Assembly: GCF_014672695.1 (NCBI RefSeq)
Contig: NZ_CP053923.1
Span: forward strand, 885,087 to 892,164
Source: Defluviicoccus vanus
Lineage (GTDB): Bacteria > Pseudomonadota > Alphaproteobacteria > Rhodospirillales > Defluviicoccaceae
DNA: 7,078 nucleotides
Direction of reading: 5' to 3'
How positions within the stretch are numbered: the first letter of the stretch is position 1; every line of letters begins with the position of its first letter. The notes under the pieces were generated by a model, which was not told the DNA's origin, ran no database searches, and worked only from the letters and a program-made list of their open reading frames with translations. Positions 6,248 to 7,078 of this stretch are shown here, piece after piece. The position numbers and the translations under genes are program-made.

Positions 6248-6267
6248 CCAGGGGCTTAAGCCCCTGG
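6248..6267. terminator. Perfect 20-bp palindrome CCAGGGGCTTAAGCCCCTGG, candidate bidirectional terminator
   Basis: The palindrome folds as an 8-bp GC-rich stem with a TTAA loop. It lies 32 bases beyond the stop of the minus-strand FGE-fold gene and about 90 bases past the vapB stop, between convergent genes, which is where a terminator is expected. On the minus strand it is followed by an AT-rich stretch but not by a true T-tract; on the plus strand it is followed by ACCCCAG. Similar GGGGTCCAGGGGC...GCCCCTGG hairpins occur downstream of genes in alphaproteobacteria. See the findings for an alternative role linked to the FGE-fold gene. Confidence 0.5.
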
Positions 6268-6299
6268 ACCCCAGAGGTAAAGACGTAAAGATTCAAGTC

Positions 6300-7078
6300 C
6301 TAAGAAAGCGTCCGGGCCAAGCGAAACCCGATGATCAAGTCGCGACTGTCGGGTCCGCCCCTGACACGGCCAGCGGAGCGGCAGTCCCTCGGATCGTAGT
6401 ACCAGGAGCCGCCGCGCGCCAAGCGGCCGGGAGAGGATTTTCTTCCTTCCCCGTCAGTCCAAGCCAAACCGTCTTCGGGCGCACGTGTGTAATTCTCATG
6501 CCAGCCGTCCTCCACCCACTCAAAGACATTCCCGTGCATCTCGTGCACGCCCCACGGATTCGCCGGCAGGCTGCCCACCACAACCGACTTCTGCCGATCG
6601 ATGCCCTTGCTCCCCTCGCCATAGACATAGTTGCCATCGTAGTTCGCCTGCTCGATGGTGATCGTCGGCCCGAACGAAAATGCCGTCGCCGTAGCCGAAC
6701 GGCAGGCGTACTCCCACTCCGCCTCCGTCGGCAGCCGGTAGGGCTGGTCCACCTCGCCCGACAGCCACGCGACGAACGCCTCCGCGTCACGCCGACTCAC
6801 CCCCACGACCGGATGCCGGTCATCCTGCGCGAAGCCCGGGTCTTCCCAGCTCTTCGCCGGATCGCGCTTCCACTCGCTCCCGGTCCAGACGTACACCCCG
6901 CCGCCGTGGTCATGCCCCGTGGCGGCGACGAACCGCCGGTATTCACCCACCGTCACTGCATGCCGGCCCAGCGCGAACCGGTTCACGATCTTCACTTGGT
7001 GCTGCGGGCCTTCGGCATCCGATCGCTCCGCTTCGTCCTTCGGCGAGCCCATCATGAACGAGCCGGCGGGGACGATCA
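6300..7078 (-). CDS. SUMF1/FGE-sulfatase-fold protein, C-type-lectin-like (5' partial)
   Basis: The visible 258 residues are the formylglycine-generating-enzyme/EgtB/PvdO-type fold. The frame is open to the window edge: IVPAGSF precedes the Met at 7055, and PAGSFMMGS is the usual start of the domain, so the true start is outside. Numbered from that Met, the hallmarks are HPVVGVSRRDAEAFVAWLS (81-99), YRLPTEAEWEYACR (106-119), NPWGVHEMHGNVFEWVEDGW (166-185), ARGGSW (213-218) and IGFRLART (242-249). True FGE uses two cysteines spaced five residues apart after GGS to bind copper and oxidise sulfatase cysteines. Here the first is Y220 and only the second, C225, remains, so sulfatase activation is unlikely. 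No sulfatase gene is nearby. More probable roles are ligand binding or regulation, or another non-heme reaction. The C-terminal motif also resembles DGR variable regions. The gene is convergent with the vapB remnant operon. The fold is sure; the function is unknown. Confidence 0.88.
   Translation of the reverse strand, partial: IVPAGSFMMGSPKDEAERSDAEGPQHQVKIVNRFALGRHAVTVGEYRRFVAATGHDHGGGVYVWTGSEWKRDPAKSWEDPGFAQDDRHPVVGVSRRDAEAFVAWLSGEVDQPYRLPTEAEWEYACRSATATAFSFGPTITIEQANYDGNYVYGEGSKGIDRQKSVVVGSLPANPWGVHEMHGNVFEWVEDGWHENYTRAPEDGLAWTDGEGRKSSPGRLARGGSWYYDPRDCRSAGRVRGGPDSRDLIIGFRLARTLS
6318..6413 (-). other. DGR variable-region-like C-terminus of the FGE-fold gene
   Basis: The segment reads GGSW-YYD-PR-D-CRSA-G-R-V-R-GG-PD-S-R-DL-IIGFR. 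In DGR target proteins of the CLec fold the same scaffold (GGSW...P..CRSA.R....P..R...IGFR) carries Asn (AAC/AAT) codons at the gaps in the template and other residues in the variable copy. Here the gap codons are TAC, TAC, GAT, GAC, GGC, GTC, GGC, GGA, AGT, GAC, TTG. Most are one or two A-substitutions away from AAC or AAT; GGA and TTG would not fit an AAC template without a third-base change. Fixed FGE-family proteins with the same scaffold also exist, and no template repeat or reverse transcriptase is in the window, so this is a candidate only. Confidence 0.35.

Larger units (their letters stand above)
6160..6288 (+). pseudogene. VapC toxin remnant, truncated after about 8 codons
   Basis: Starting at the ATG that overlaps the vapB stop, the reading frame begins MVTDTSAL. 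This matches the start of VapC PIN-domain RNases (MVIDTSAL), including the first metal-binding aspartate (D4). From residue 9 on (KSRSRMLGVIGQ...) nothing resembles a PIN domain, and the frame closes at 6286-6288 after 42 residues. A normal VapC is about 130 residues with three or four acidic residues. No other PIN fragment is seen in any frame up to 6299. The toxin was therefore probably deleted after its first codons. The short peptide may still be translated by coupling, but it cannot be an active nuclease. The match rests on only 8 residues plus the operon position. Confidence 0.65.

Noticed and set aside
6277..6290. GTAAAG-AC-GTAAAG direct repeat
   Set aside because: Only two 6-base copies in a short AT-richer gap; no unit-spacer pattern of a CRISPR and no other support.
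6161..6299. Possible DGR template repeat downstream of the FGE-fold gene
   Set aside because: No stretch here resembles the 6318-6413 segment on either strand, and no reverse transcriptase frame is present.

Overview
This window looks like the chromosome of a GC-rich proteobacterium. An alphaproteobacterium (Rhodospirillales/Rhizobiales-like) is most likely. The evidence is the consistently G/C-ending codons, the gene families present, and an intergenic palindrome of the ATGGCCGGG-CTCGT-CCCGGCCAT type, which I know as a frequent repeat in alphaproteobacterial genomes. The species cannot be told from the sequence.

Layout. (1) Positions 1-2718, plus strand: the 3' part of a branched-chain-amino-acid-type (HAAT/Liv) ABC importer operon. 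It holds a permease that joins the end of a LivH-type domain to a LivM-type domain in one reading frame (5' end cut by the window edge), then LivG and LivF ATPases. The junctions are 4-base ATGA overlaps, but the permease reaches its overlap only if a one-base frameshift near 1170 is repaired. (2) 2761-3963, minus strand, convergent: an enamidase-like metal-dependent amidohydrolase with the full set of metal ligands. (3) 3964-4139: a divergent intergenic region with repeat motifs that could be operators. (4) 4140-5771, plus strand: a bacterial GH3-family (auxin/jasmonate amido synthetase-like) adenylate-forming enzyme. (5) 5772-6299: an accessory-looking stretch with an alphaproteobacterial palindromic repeat, a VapB-type antitoxin whose VapC partner survives only as about 8 codons, and two adjacent palindromes. 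(6) 6300-7078, minus strand: an SUMF1/formylglycine-generating-enzyme-fold (C-type-lectin-like) protein, cut at its N-terminus by the window edge. It lacks one of the two catalytic cysteines of true FGE, and its C-terminus resembles the variable region of diversity-generating retroelement (DGR) targets.

How the genes may work together: the ABC importer would take up a small amino- or carboxylic-acid-like solute using a periplasmic binding protein encoded outside the window. The enamidase opens a cyclic enamide (in the characterised case a reduced nicotinate intermediate). The divergent GH3 protein would activate a carboxylate with ATP and possibly conjugate it to an amine. A shared role in uptake and turnover of a cyclic or aromatic carboxylate is an inference from adjacency only. 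The 5772-7078 segment appears unrelated to this metabolism.

The points most worth a second look are the DGR-like C-terminus with a nearby 20-base palindrome, the decapitated VapBC pair, the permease frameshift, and the enamidase-GH3 divergent pair. No reverse transcriptase, template repeat, CRISPR array, tRNA or rRNA was seen.
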